64,000 nt of DNA. It comes from Polyangia bacterium (lineage in GTDB: Bacteria; Myxococcota_A; Polyangia; Nannocystales; Nannocystaceae). The first letter of the stretch is position 1; the number at the start of each line of letters is the position of its first letter. The translations under genes were made by a program, and so were the position numbers. The stretch lies in contig JAUIFF010000010.1 of assembly GCA_030429545.1 (NCBI GenBank), positions 62,001-126,000 on the forward strand, given 5' to 3'. The notes beneath the pieces were generated by a model, which was not told the DNA's origin, searched no databases, and saw nothing but the letters and a program-made list of their open reading frames with translations. Shown here piece by piece: positions 29,578-36,866 of this stretch.

Positions 29578-31002
29578 CTAATCGATCGTCATCGACACGC
29601 CGCCATTGCACATCTCGTCGAGGGCATCAAAACCCCAGTACAGGTCAACCGGGTCGAGTTGCACGCCATCGACCCAGGGCTGGTTATCTGGCGAGTTATC
29701 CCACTCGCAAGTACCCTCAATTCGGTCGCCAGCCTTGGCCATCACCGGCTGTTTGAACGCGTAGGAGCCCTGCCACTCATCGCGCCACCGCGGGACCCAC
29801 AGCAGACACTCGCGGGTTCCATCTGTTCGCACAAGCTCGACCTTTGCCGTCTTGCCCCGCAGGTGCATATGAAAATCGACGCCCCAAATCAGCCCCTCCT
29901 TGCCCTGCTTGATGGCGTTCGGATCGGGGTCGTAGACCGGCTCCTGGTCGACTGAATTGATATCGGCAGCCAACGGAGCGGTCACCGATGGCTCGCCCGC
30001 CGGAATAAAAAAATTGCTGTTGAACATCGGCAGCCATTGGGGATAGCGGGTCACGACGTCGTCGTGCTCCCAGGTCGTGACTGCGAGTGAGACCGGATCT
30101 TGATTGTAGGTTTGGTGAAAGTGGGTCTCGATAATAAACTGCGTCCCCGCGGCGATCGGAATTGTCGTGCCATTGTCGTAGGGTTTGGGCACGGCCCCGG
30201 GCGAGTACCCACCAACCGCGAGGGTCCCATCGAGGCCCGGCCCAAAGTAGCAATCCCACCCGGGCCCCGGGGTTTCGGCATCGACAGCCTGGGCCGCACC
30301 AACGAGCTCGGGCGGAACCGAATAGACGATTGCATGGTGCACCCGCGACCAGTTGTTGGTATCGATGCTCACCGCCTGTAAAAAGGTCCAGTCGGTGATA
30401 GCCGGGTCGAGTAAAAAGCAGCGATACTCGTCTTCTTCGGCATCGTTGGGCGTATACTCTAGTCCGGCATCAAATACCCGGGTGGGCTCGCCCAGCGTAG
30501 TCTTGGGAACTTCAACTTCGACCTCGGCCGGTGCGTTTGCATCGCCCTCAGGTTCGCCCTGGGCCACCCACTGCGCGAGCAAGTCACGTTCCCACGCTTC
30601 CATCTTGCGAAAATCTTCGAGCGGCTGGCAGTTGCTATCGTCGGGCATAAACGGCGGCATGGTTCCGTCTTCGACTGCCTCGAGTGCAACCTCGCCCCAC
30701 ATGCTGGCATTGTCATAACCTTCGAGGGAAAATGGCCCGACCGCACCGGCCTTGTGACAGGCGACACAGCGGGCATCGAGGATCGGCTGAATGTGTTGAT
30801 AGTAGGTCACAGGCTCGCCTGCTGCCGTGGTCTCGACGTCGGTTTCACCCGTCTCAACACCCGAGCTGGACTCACCGGTGGCTTCGGTCGATTCGCCGGT
30901 AGCGGTATCCTGCGTCCCACTACTGCTACCAACTGTATCGCCACAACCGGCCGGCAGGACCAGCCCCAAACACACCACCAATCGTCCTGCCGCGAAGCGC
31001 AT
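29578..31002 (-). CDS. lipoprotein with cytochrome c-like motif and PHM-like copper monooxygenase fold
   Basis: This 474-aa protein starts with a signal ending in LVLPAGCGD (lipobox), followed by a Thr/Gly/Glu/Ser linker (about residues 25-65). A CVACH heme-c motif sits in ILDARCVACHKAGAVGPFSL. The larger C-terminal part has VHHAIVY, ETHFHQTYN and VDFHMHLRGKTAKVELV, which resemble the Cu(A)/Cu(B) His sites of type II ascorbate-dependent monooxygenases (PHM/DBM). This planctomycete/myxobacterial layout (heme plus PHM fold) is common but uncharacterised. Location: cell envelope. The substrate is unknown. Confidence 0.78.
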   Translation of the reverse strand: MRFAAGRLVVCLGLVLPAGCGDTVGSSSGTQDTATGESTEATGESSSGVETGETDVETTAAGEPVTYYQHIQPILDARCVACHKAGAVGPFSLEGYDNASMWGEVALEAVEDGTMPPFMPDDSNCQPLEDFRKMEAWERDLLAQWVAQGEPEGDANAPAEVEVEVPKTTLGEPTRVFDAGLEYTPNDAEEDEYRCFLLDPAITDWTFLQAVSIDTNNWSRVHHAIVYSVPPELVGAAQAVDAETPGPGWDCYFGPGLDGTLAVGGYSPGAVPKPYDNGTTIPIAAGTQFIIETHFHQTYNQDPVSLAVTTWEHDDVVTRYPQWLPMFNSNFFIPAGEPSVTAPLAADINSVDQEPVYDPDPNAIKQGKEGLIWGVDFHMHLRGKTAKVELVRTDGTRECLLWVPRWRDEWQGSYAFKQPVMAKAGDRIEGTCEWDNSPDNQPWVDGVQLDPVDLYWGFDALDEMCNGGVSMTID

Positions 31003-31165
31003 ATCGTCTCATAACCTGTATAAAAAACCAGGTCAAGAGTGGCGCCACGACAAATATTTCGGGCCGAACAGCCGGCGGAAGATAGCTATATATCTCTACA
31101 AACGTTGCTAAACTCTGCTGCCCAATGGTCACAACCTGTGTAGGCAGACCTTGCCCGCTGCACGA

Positions 31166-32302
31166 CTATTCGACCAGGTTATCGATACGCCGGCGCCAAT
31201 CCGAGAGCGCCCCCTCAAACCGGGCAAACCGAAAGTGTGTGTTGGCGGACGTCGGTATCCCGCGTTGGATCTGCTCGCCAATGCGAAAGTCCTCATCGAG
31301 TGTACGCAGTGAAAACCCATGGTTGTTGGTAAAAAACGCCCTCGCCTGCCCGCTGAGTTCGCCCACCTCCGGAGCCGTGCCAACAGTGACAACTTCGATC
31401 TGCGTGGTGTCGACCGTCAGCGGAGTCATCAAGATCAGGTCAAAGTGCGACTTTTGCAGCAGTATCATCGCATTGGGATGAATTGTGTAGAGCACATGGG
31501 TGTGGTCGCGGATGTTCCACTGCCCTTTGGCCATTTTTTGGAGCTCAAGGATCGATCGTTTTGGCAATACCGAACGCAGGTGCCAGCCAATCCGCTCCCA
31601 CAGCGAAAGCGTGTCGCCAAAAAATGGGGCGATGGTGTCTTTGTGAGCAACGCTAAAGTGATAGGATTCGAGACCTCCCTCGACGATTAGTTTCCAGTTG
31701 GCCTGCCAGGTACGGGTGGTCGAGGCGTAGGCCGTCGGCCGCGGTCCGAGCATCACTTCGAGTTCGTCGACCAACGCCTGTGGCAGTGGCTCAGGCGTGA
31801 CACGTGGGGTTGGGCAAACAAACACCAAGCCGGCAGCTTCGCGACACGCAAGCTCGACAAGACCGTGCTCCTGGGGCTTGAGCGTGGGAAATCCCTCGGG
31901 GTGACGCGCCCGGTGCAGCGTGCCATCGTTGTTGTAGGTCCAGGCGTGATAGGGGCAAACGAACCGTTTGCACCGGCCTTCGGCCCGCAACTCAACAGTT
32001 GCTCCGCGGTGGCGACAGACATTGAGAAAGCTGCGCAACCGGCCGTCATCTCCACGCGCGATCACAACGGGTGTCCCCACCACATCGGCCGTGACAAAGT
32101 CCCCCGGGCCCGCGACCCTGGAGGACAAAGTCACCACATTGAACCCGTGGCGAAACACGCGTTCGCGCTCACGGGCAAACCGTTCGGTGTCGGTGTAATC
32201 GGTCACAGGCACCAAGGTCTCATCGCCGTCGAGCGGCCGCCGCTTGGCGACCGCCATCTCCAACGAAGTTGTGAGTACATCGAGTTCCTTCGCGCGCTTC
32301 AT
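31166..32302 (-). CDS. Rieske non-heme iron oxygenase, alpha-subunit type
   Basis: These enzymes hydroxylate aromatic or other hydrophobic substrates using a Rieske [2Fe-2S] centre and a mononuclear iron. The Rieske ligands are in NVCRHRGATVELRAEGRCKR and FVCPYHAWTYNNDGT (CxH and CxxH). The catalytic-domain signature is NWKLIVEGGLESYHFSVAHK. At 378 aa the size is normal. No reductase or ferredoxin gene is adjacent, and the downstream redoxin and quinone reductase belong to another cluster on the same strand. The substrate cannot be told. Confidence 0.93.
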   Translation of the reverse strand: MKRAKELDVLTTSLEMAVAKRRPLDGDETLVPVTDYTDTERFARERERVFRHGFNVVTLSSRVAGPGDFVTADVVGTPVVIARGDDGRLRSFLNVCRHRGATVELRAEGRCKRFVCPYHAWTYNNDGTLHRARHPEGFPTLKPQEHGLVELACREAAGLVFVCPTPRVTPEPLPQALVDELEVMLGPRPTAYASTTRTWQANWKLIVEGGLESYHFSVAHKDTIAPFFGDTLSLWERIGWHLRSVLPKRSILELQKMAKGQWNIRDHTHVLYTIHPNAMILLQKSHFDLILMTPLTVDTTQIEVVTVGTAPEVGELSGQARAFFTNNHGFSLRTLDEDFRIGEQIQRGIPTSANTHFRFARFEGALSDWRRRIDNLVE

Positions 32303-32331
32303 GCCTGCTCCCCACCCCGAGTTTAGCGGTT

Positions 32332-32901
32332 TTATGACGCGCTTTGGAAGTCGCGCCCAGTCGCACCATACGGGCGCATACCACGAATCGGGTAGTTGTT
32401 TTTCGGGTTTCGAATCCAGCGCAAACCCGACACGAGGGTCTGGAGGTCAGGCCGGACAAACGGATTATTGGAGATGTCGACCACCTGCAGTGTGCCGTGC
32501 TCGTTGATGACAAACAGGCCAGGCTCGGCAAATGGATGGTCGGTCTCGGTCGGTGACCGGGGGTCGGAGATGTAAAGCCCGAGTTGTTGCATTTGCGCCA
32601 CGCGAAGGCTGTGAAACAGCGGGAACGTAACCTCGAGCTGCTCGCGGTGGCGCGCCAGCTGCTCACGGCTATCGCCCGAAACAGCCGCGACATCGACTCC
32701 GATTTGGGCGAGTTGCGAAACGAGGGGCTCGAGGGCGTTGAGGTAGCGCGTGCACATGGGGCAGTGCCGCCCGCGGTAGACAACAACCATCATCCAATCA
32801 CATGCTCCCTGGGGCTTGGCGAGGTTGCGCACGCTGCCGTTGAAATTGGCAACTTCGAGTTGGGGAAATGTATCGCCTGGTTGGAGTTTTTGAGTGTTCA
32901 T
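32332..32901 (-). CDS. peroxiredoxin-like thioredoxin-fold protein (AhpC/TSA type)
   Basis: This 189-aa protein has a CxxC in VVYRGRHCPMCTRYLNALEP, VDVAAVSGDSREQLARHREQ and VINEHGTLQVVDISNNPFVR. It belongs to the same broad Prx-like group as the selenoprotein at 39770, but with Cys where that protein has Sec. It probably reduces peroxides or disulfides in the cytoplasm. Its start overlaps the stop of mdaB (ATGA), so the two are translated together. Confidence 0.88.
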   Translation of the reverse strand: MNTQKLQPGDTFPQLEVANFNGSVRNLAKPQGACDWMMVVVYRGRHCPMCTRYLNALEPLVSQLAQIGVDVAAVSGDSREQLARHREQLEVTFPLFHSLRVAQMQQLGLYISDPRSPTETDHPFAEPGLFVINEHGTLQVVDISNNPFVRPDLQTLVSGLRWIRNPKNNYPIRGMRPYGATGRDFQSAS

Positions 32902-33524
32902 ACTGCGACCTCCGTGGCGGCCACGGCCGCGGGTAAAACCGGAAAGTACTGTCTGAGGTGCCCGCGAAACCGGGCCAGGTCATTTTCGATGTCCGGGTTT
33001 TTCATCACATCATGTGCCGCAAATGTCGGGAGTTTTTGCATGCCAAAAAACCGCAAATTGAGGTGCATTGGCCACAGTAGGTCATCGACCGTCTTGCCCT
33101 CAAAAAATGGCGCCTCTGGGTTTTCAAACGCATCCTTGGGCGCATTGAATGTAACAGACAACATGTAACGTGTATCGCCCAGCGAGCCACCTAGACCGTA
33201 GCGGTGCCCCTCGTCAGGCCCATGCCGCCCATCGCCCTTACACAGGCGGCCATCCATGCCCGCCGTGTAGACCTCGTCCATGTACTTTTTGAACACCCAA
33301 GGGGTGCCCATCCAGTTCACGGGAAACTGGACAAACACCAGGTCTGCCCACTGGTGACGCGCGATCTCGGCCTCGACATCCCAACCTTTGGAGACCTCTA
33401 AAACCTGAACTTGATAACCCCGCCGCACGAGGTGCTTTTGCGCGAGCTCAACCATGGTGGCGTTGAGCCGCCCCTTCGCAAACGGGTATGGTTGATGCCC
33501 GTTGATGATGTAGACGTTTTGCAT
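32898..33524 (-). CDS. mdaB: NAD(P)H:quinone oxidoreductase, MdaB type
   Basis: This 208-aa flavodoxin-like protein reduces quinones by two electrons and protects against redox-cycling compounds. It has VYIINGHQPYPFAKGRLNAT, WADLVFVQFPVNWMGTPWVF and GMDGRLCKGDGR, with LGDTRYMLSVTFNAP, all typical of MdaB. It is transcribed divergently from an HxlR-type regulator with a shared operator and is followed by the redoxin gene, forming a two-gene operon. Confidence 0.93.
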   Translation of the reverse strand: MQNVYIINGHQPYPFAKGRLNATMVELAQKHLVRRGYQVQVLEVSKGWDVEAEIARHQWADLVFVQFPVNWMGTPWVFKKYMDEVYTAGMDGRLCKGDGRHGPDEGHRYGLGGSLGDTRYMLSVTFNAPKDAFENPEAPFFEGKTVDDLLWPMHLNLRFFGMQKLPTFAAHDVMKNPDIENDLARFRGHLRQYFPVLPAAVAATEVAV

Positions 33525-33572
33525 GTTGCTCTCCAGTCCGAGCCGCCACCGGGCGCCTCACTGGTCCAGAAC

Positions 33573-33601
33573 CTAGTTGACAGATTTCAACAGTCAACTA
33601 G
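33573..33601. promoter_or_regulatory. HxlR-type operator overlapping divergent promoters
   Basis: CTAGTTGAC-N11-GTCAACTAG is a perfect 9-bp inverted repeat with dyad symmetry over 29 bp. It lies between divergent mdaB and hxlR. A rightward TTGACA (33577) and TATACT (33602) and a leftward TTGACT (rc of 33592-33597) with TAGGTT (rc of 33570-33575) overlap it, so a dimer bound here could repress both genes. Confidence 0.75.
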
Positions 33602-33652
33602 TATACTTTTTGTAACCTTCGCTACCCGAGCTCGAAATTTAAGGAAAACCCC

Positions 33653-34012
33653 ATGGATGCCCAAATCAAGAGCGATAAGCGTGGCCGAAAAACTGTCGTC
33701 GCCGCCTGCAAAGAACCGTGCGCGATCGAGCGCGGGATGCGTATTTTGGGCGGTAAGTGGACAGGCTCGATCCTGTGGCATCTCAAGGACGAACCGGTGC
33801 GCTTCAACGACCTCACACGCATGGTCGGAGGGGCGAGCAAAAAAATGATCTCGGACCGGCTCAAGCACCTAGAAGCCCACGCGCTGATCGAACGTGAGGT
33901 CCTCGATACAAAACCGGTCGGTGTTGCCTATACAATTACTGAGCGGGGAAAGACCGCCCTGCGGTTTTTGGATGAGTTACGCAAGTGGTCGGAGGCCTTG
34001 GCCAGCAGCTAG
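33653..34012 (+). CDS. HxlR-family winged-helix transcriptional regulator
   Basis: This 119-aa regulator has an N-terminal Cys (KEPCAIERGMRILGGKWTGS) near the position used as a redox or electrophile sensor in YodB/QorR-type HxlR proteins. The winged helix reads NDLTRMVGGASKKMISDRLK, then HLEAHALIEREV. The residues GKW-x-x-x-IL-x-x-L are the family signature. Divergent orientation with mdaB and the shared operator indicate that it senses quinone or electrophile stress and controls mdaB and the redoxin gene. Confidence 0.93.
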   Translation: MDAQIKSDKRGRKTVVAACKEPCAIERGMRILGGKWTGSILWHLKDEPVRFNDLTRMVGGASKKMISDRLKHLEAHALIEREVLDTKPVGVAYTITERGKTALRFLDELRKWSEALASS

Positions 34013-34054
34013 CTGGAAGGCTGCGACCTCCGCCCAACAAAAGGTCACTTGCGA

Positions 34055-35275
34055 CTACTCGGCAAATATCTGTACCCCAGACACGGCCGCCTGCATCATC
34101 TCCAAGCACTGCGAATAGTCGGGGTCGCGCATCACCACGTAGCCATCTGAAAGCAACGTCTGTCGCCAGTTTCGCCGCGGGTGTCCAATTGGCAAAATTG
34201 CCTCCTCGACCAATCGCGGGCCACACAAGCGGCGCAGTGCCGACATCCCCTCAACACCGGAGATTCGCCCCCTGCCCTTGGCGCGTTTGAACACGGTAGC
34301 CACGTGGTACCGCCTCGCCGCAGTTGCCTCGAAGTGTTGCCAACAAACTGACCGGGCCCATTCGCGGTAGATATCAAAGTCGTTGGCATAGTTCATTTGG
34401 TCGACCAGCTTGGCCCCGGGCGAGCGGGCAGCGATTTCGCCAAACACGACCTCACCGTTCGACTTTTTAAACCACTCCATGTGGGTAAACCCGGTGTCCA
34501 TGCCGAGGGCTCGCAACACACCACGCCCGAGCTCAACGCCGCCAGCTACCGCGGCAATGTATGGGTCTCGCAGGACGATTTGTGCCGGCGAAATCCACTC
34601 GTTGTTGCGCGACTCCAGGGGCCTGGGGTGGTATTGGGCCACACTTTCAAACACGGGCTTGCCAGCGATCGAGACCGCGTCGTAGGTGAACTCTTCGCCG
34701 TCGATATACTCCTCGACACTGGCTGTTTGTACATGTCCGATTGTTTCGAGAACAGCTCGGAGCTCCCCCTCCGAACGCACCCCGTGGGTGTCAGCCGTGC
34801 CGGCCCCGGCAATCGGCTTGATCACCACGGGGTAACCGATTGTCCGCGCCGCAGCCAAGGCGGCGCTCGCCGAGCTCACCTGGGCAAACTTCGGCACCCG
34901 CAGGCCGGCTTTGCGCACCCGGTCTTTCATCACGCTCTTGTCGCGAAACCCAATCGCTTGTTCGGTCCCCATCCCCGGTGCTCCGAGCTGCTCACGCAAC
35001 CTCGCCGCCAACATCACCAGCGGCTCCCACAGGGTCTCAACCCGGTCGACACCGCCGATCTTATGAAGCTCGGGCAGGATTTGGGCCATCACCCGCTGCT
35101 CGTCGACAATACTTTGTACCTGCAAATAAGCTGCGAGATGGTCGCGAACGTCGGGCGAAAGTTGGTCGCGTGGACGGTCGCCAACGCCGATAACCTGGGC
35201 ACCTACCTCGGCGAGACCACGGGTAAATCCCCGCATTTCGGCGGGATAATCGGGGGACAAAAACAGAACTTTCAT
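34055..35275 (-). CDS. ATP-grasp carboxylate-amine ligase-like protein, paralogue 2
   Basis: This 406-aa enzyme has an N-terminal pre-ATP-grasp part (MKVLFLSPDYPAEMRGFTRG). The ATP-grasp core follows: IGYPVVIKPIAGAGTADTHG, then VEEYIDGEEFTYDAVSIAG and MEWFKKSNGEVVFGEIAARS, which give the P-loop, adenine contact and Mg-binding Glu. Such enzymes make an amide or thioester through an acyl phosphate. The substrate is unknown. It lies 30 bp downstream of a paralogue of similar length and layout, so the two may work in sequence or as a heterodimer. Confidence 0.88.
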   Translation of the reverse strand: MKVLFLSPDYPAEMRGFTRGLAEVGAQVIGVGDRPRDQLSPDVRDHLAAYLQVQSIVDEQRVMAQILPELHKIGGVDRVETLWEPLVMLAARLREQLGAPGMGTEQAIGFRDKSVMKDRVRKAGLRVPKFAQVSSASAALAAARTIGYPVVIKPIAGAGTADTHGVRSEGELRAVLETIGHVQTASVEEYIDGEEFTYDAVSIAGKPVFESVAQYHPRPLESRNNEWISPAQIVLRDPYIAAVAGGVELGRGVLRALGMDTGFTHMEWFKKSNGEVVFGEIAARSPGAKLVDQMNYANDFDIYREWARSVCWQHFEATAARRYHVATVFKRAKGRGRISGVEGMSALRRLCGPRLVEEAILPIGHPRRNWRQTLLSDGYVVMRDPDYSQCLEMMQAAVSGVQIFAE

Positions 35276-35305
35276 AGCACGTCTCCGGCAGTCTCTGAGG
35301 ACAGG

Positions 35306-36526
35306 TTAACCAGCGATCACCTTGAGACGCTGGCCAACGGTGTCGAGCATGGAGCGCAGGGTATCGTAGTCGGGGTGACGCATCCGCACCCAAGCATTTG
35401 CCATATAGCCGGCGGCTACCGGTTGGGTCGGACTACCGACCGGTGGTAGATGGGCATCGAGGATATACGGACCAAAGGCCTCGTGGATTGCCTGTACCCC
35501 CTCGTAGCCCTTAATGTGCCCATCGGCGGTGGGTCGCAGATTGATGATGCCAGCGGCAAACCGCCGCGAGGCCGTACCCGCAACTCGTCCGTGAACAAGT
35601 CCGTGGGCCCACTCGCGGTGTATGTCGAGTTCATTGGCGGCGGCGTAGAGGTCCCACTGCGAAACCCCGGGCGGCCGGGCACCAATCTCTGAAATCTTGA
35701 GCCCTCGCGGACCGTAAAACCACTCCATGTGGGTTGCCGCGGTATCGAGACCAAACGCCTTGACGACCCGTCGCCCGAGCTGTTTGAGCTCGGCGTAACC
35801 CGGCGCATCAAGGCGGTTGGTCACCACGATCTGTGGTGAGATCCAGCGCGTGCGCATGGCCTCGAGGACATTTGGATAGTAGTGACAAATGAACTCGTGG
35901 GCGACGTCGCCGGCAACGGTGAGTGTGTCGTAAAACCCCTCGTGGCCCTGCACAAACTCCTCGACAGCGATCGAGCGCCCGTGCCCGCCACCACTTTCGG
36001 CAAACGCCTCGGCGAGCTCCTCCGGCCGGTCGACCCTGGTCGTGCCCGATGCACCTGCGCCATCGCGGGGCTTGAGAATCACCGGGTAGCCAACACGCTC
36101 GGCAAAGGCTTGAACCTCGGCCAACGATTGGGCACCGGTCGACGCTGCACAGGGAATTTGGTGCTCGCGAAAAAACACCTTCATCTTCGGTTTGTCGCGA
36201 CACAGGAGCGCAACTTCGGGGGACAACCCGGGAATACCTGTTTCAGCCCGGACCCGGGCAGCCGGCAAAATATGGGCCTCGATCGTCGCCTCGAGACGGT
36301 CGACCCACTCCCGTTTTTGCACCGTCCGAACCGCGTCGTACAGCGACGGCAGGTGACAGACCGAAGCAACTTGTTCGTACCCATGCAGCCAGCCGCGAAG
36401 TTGCGGACCAAGTGCTGAAAGCGGAGCCTCGCCAATGCCGGTGATGCGAGCTCCCACTGCGTGCAAAGCCCGGACAAAGTGGCGTTGGCCAGCAGGAAAT
36501 TCGGGCGAAATAAACACAACATGCAT
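35306..36526 (-). CDS. ATP-grasp carboxylate-amine ligase-like protein, paralogue 1
   Basis: This 406-aa paralogue of the next gene begins MHVVFISPEFPAGQRHFVRA. It has VGYPVILKPRDGAGASGTTR, AVEEFVQGHEGFYDTLTVAG and MEWFYGPRGLKISEIGARPP in the ATP-grasp fold. Shared blocks with the second gene include the opening SPEFP or SPDYP, the ISPQIVVTNRLDAPGY or ISPAQIVLRDPYIAAV region and a C-terminal MANAWVRMRHPDY or SDGYVVMRDPDY. The ATG at 36526 is chosen over the longer frame. Its product could be a peptide-like or amino-acid conjugate, which is inference only. Confidence 0.88.
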   Translation of the reverse strand: MHVVFISPEFPAGQRHFVRALHAVGARITGIGEAPLSALGPQLRGWLHGYEQVASVCHLPSLYDAVRTVQKREWVDRLEATIEAHILPAARVRAETGIPGLSPEVALLCRDKPKMKVFFREHQIPCAASTGAQSLAEVQAFAERVGYPVILKPRDGAGASGTTRVDRPEELAEAFAESGGGHGRSIAVEEFVQGHEGFYDTLTVAGDVAHEFICHYYPNVLEAMRTRWISPQIVVTNRLDAPGYAELKQLGRRVVKAFGLDTAATHMEWFYGPRGLKISEIGARPPGVSQWDLYAAANELDIHREWAHGLVHGRVAGTASRRFAAGIINLRPTADGHIKGYEGVQAIHEAFGPYILDAHLPPVGSPTQPVAAGYMANAWVRMRHPDYDTLRSMLDTVGQRLKVIAG

Positions 36527-36866
36527 GACAGCCTCGTTTGGCGGGACCTTCTGGCACCCGCCCAACAGCGTCAAGATGTGGAAACGTGTTCGAGATCACG
36601 CTGGCGGTGCACATGTGCAGATATCACAAAGAATTCTCCAAACAATGTTTCACTGATTGATCTTCAACATGTCCTATGGGTCACAATTCCTGATGACTTC
36701 GGGGCCACTCGTCGACACCCGGCACTCCATGTATATGCGGGATAGAGCAGGCCTTAGCGGGTCGTAACCCCGAGTAAAACCCCAACCGATGCCGCTTGAT
36801 TTTCGCTTGTCGCTGCCGGGTTCGACCTGCAACGTAAATTCACATTAACCGTACCTCTCGCGCCCC
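36527..36866. other. 340-bp divergent intergenic region
   Basis: The stretch lies between the ATP-grasp pair and the kinase-TPR gene and must hold both promoters. It is more AT-rich than its flanks, with short palindromic words such as CACATGTG near 36613. I see no gene and no certain promoter. Confidence 0.4.
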
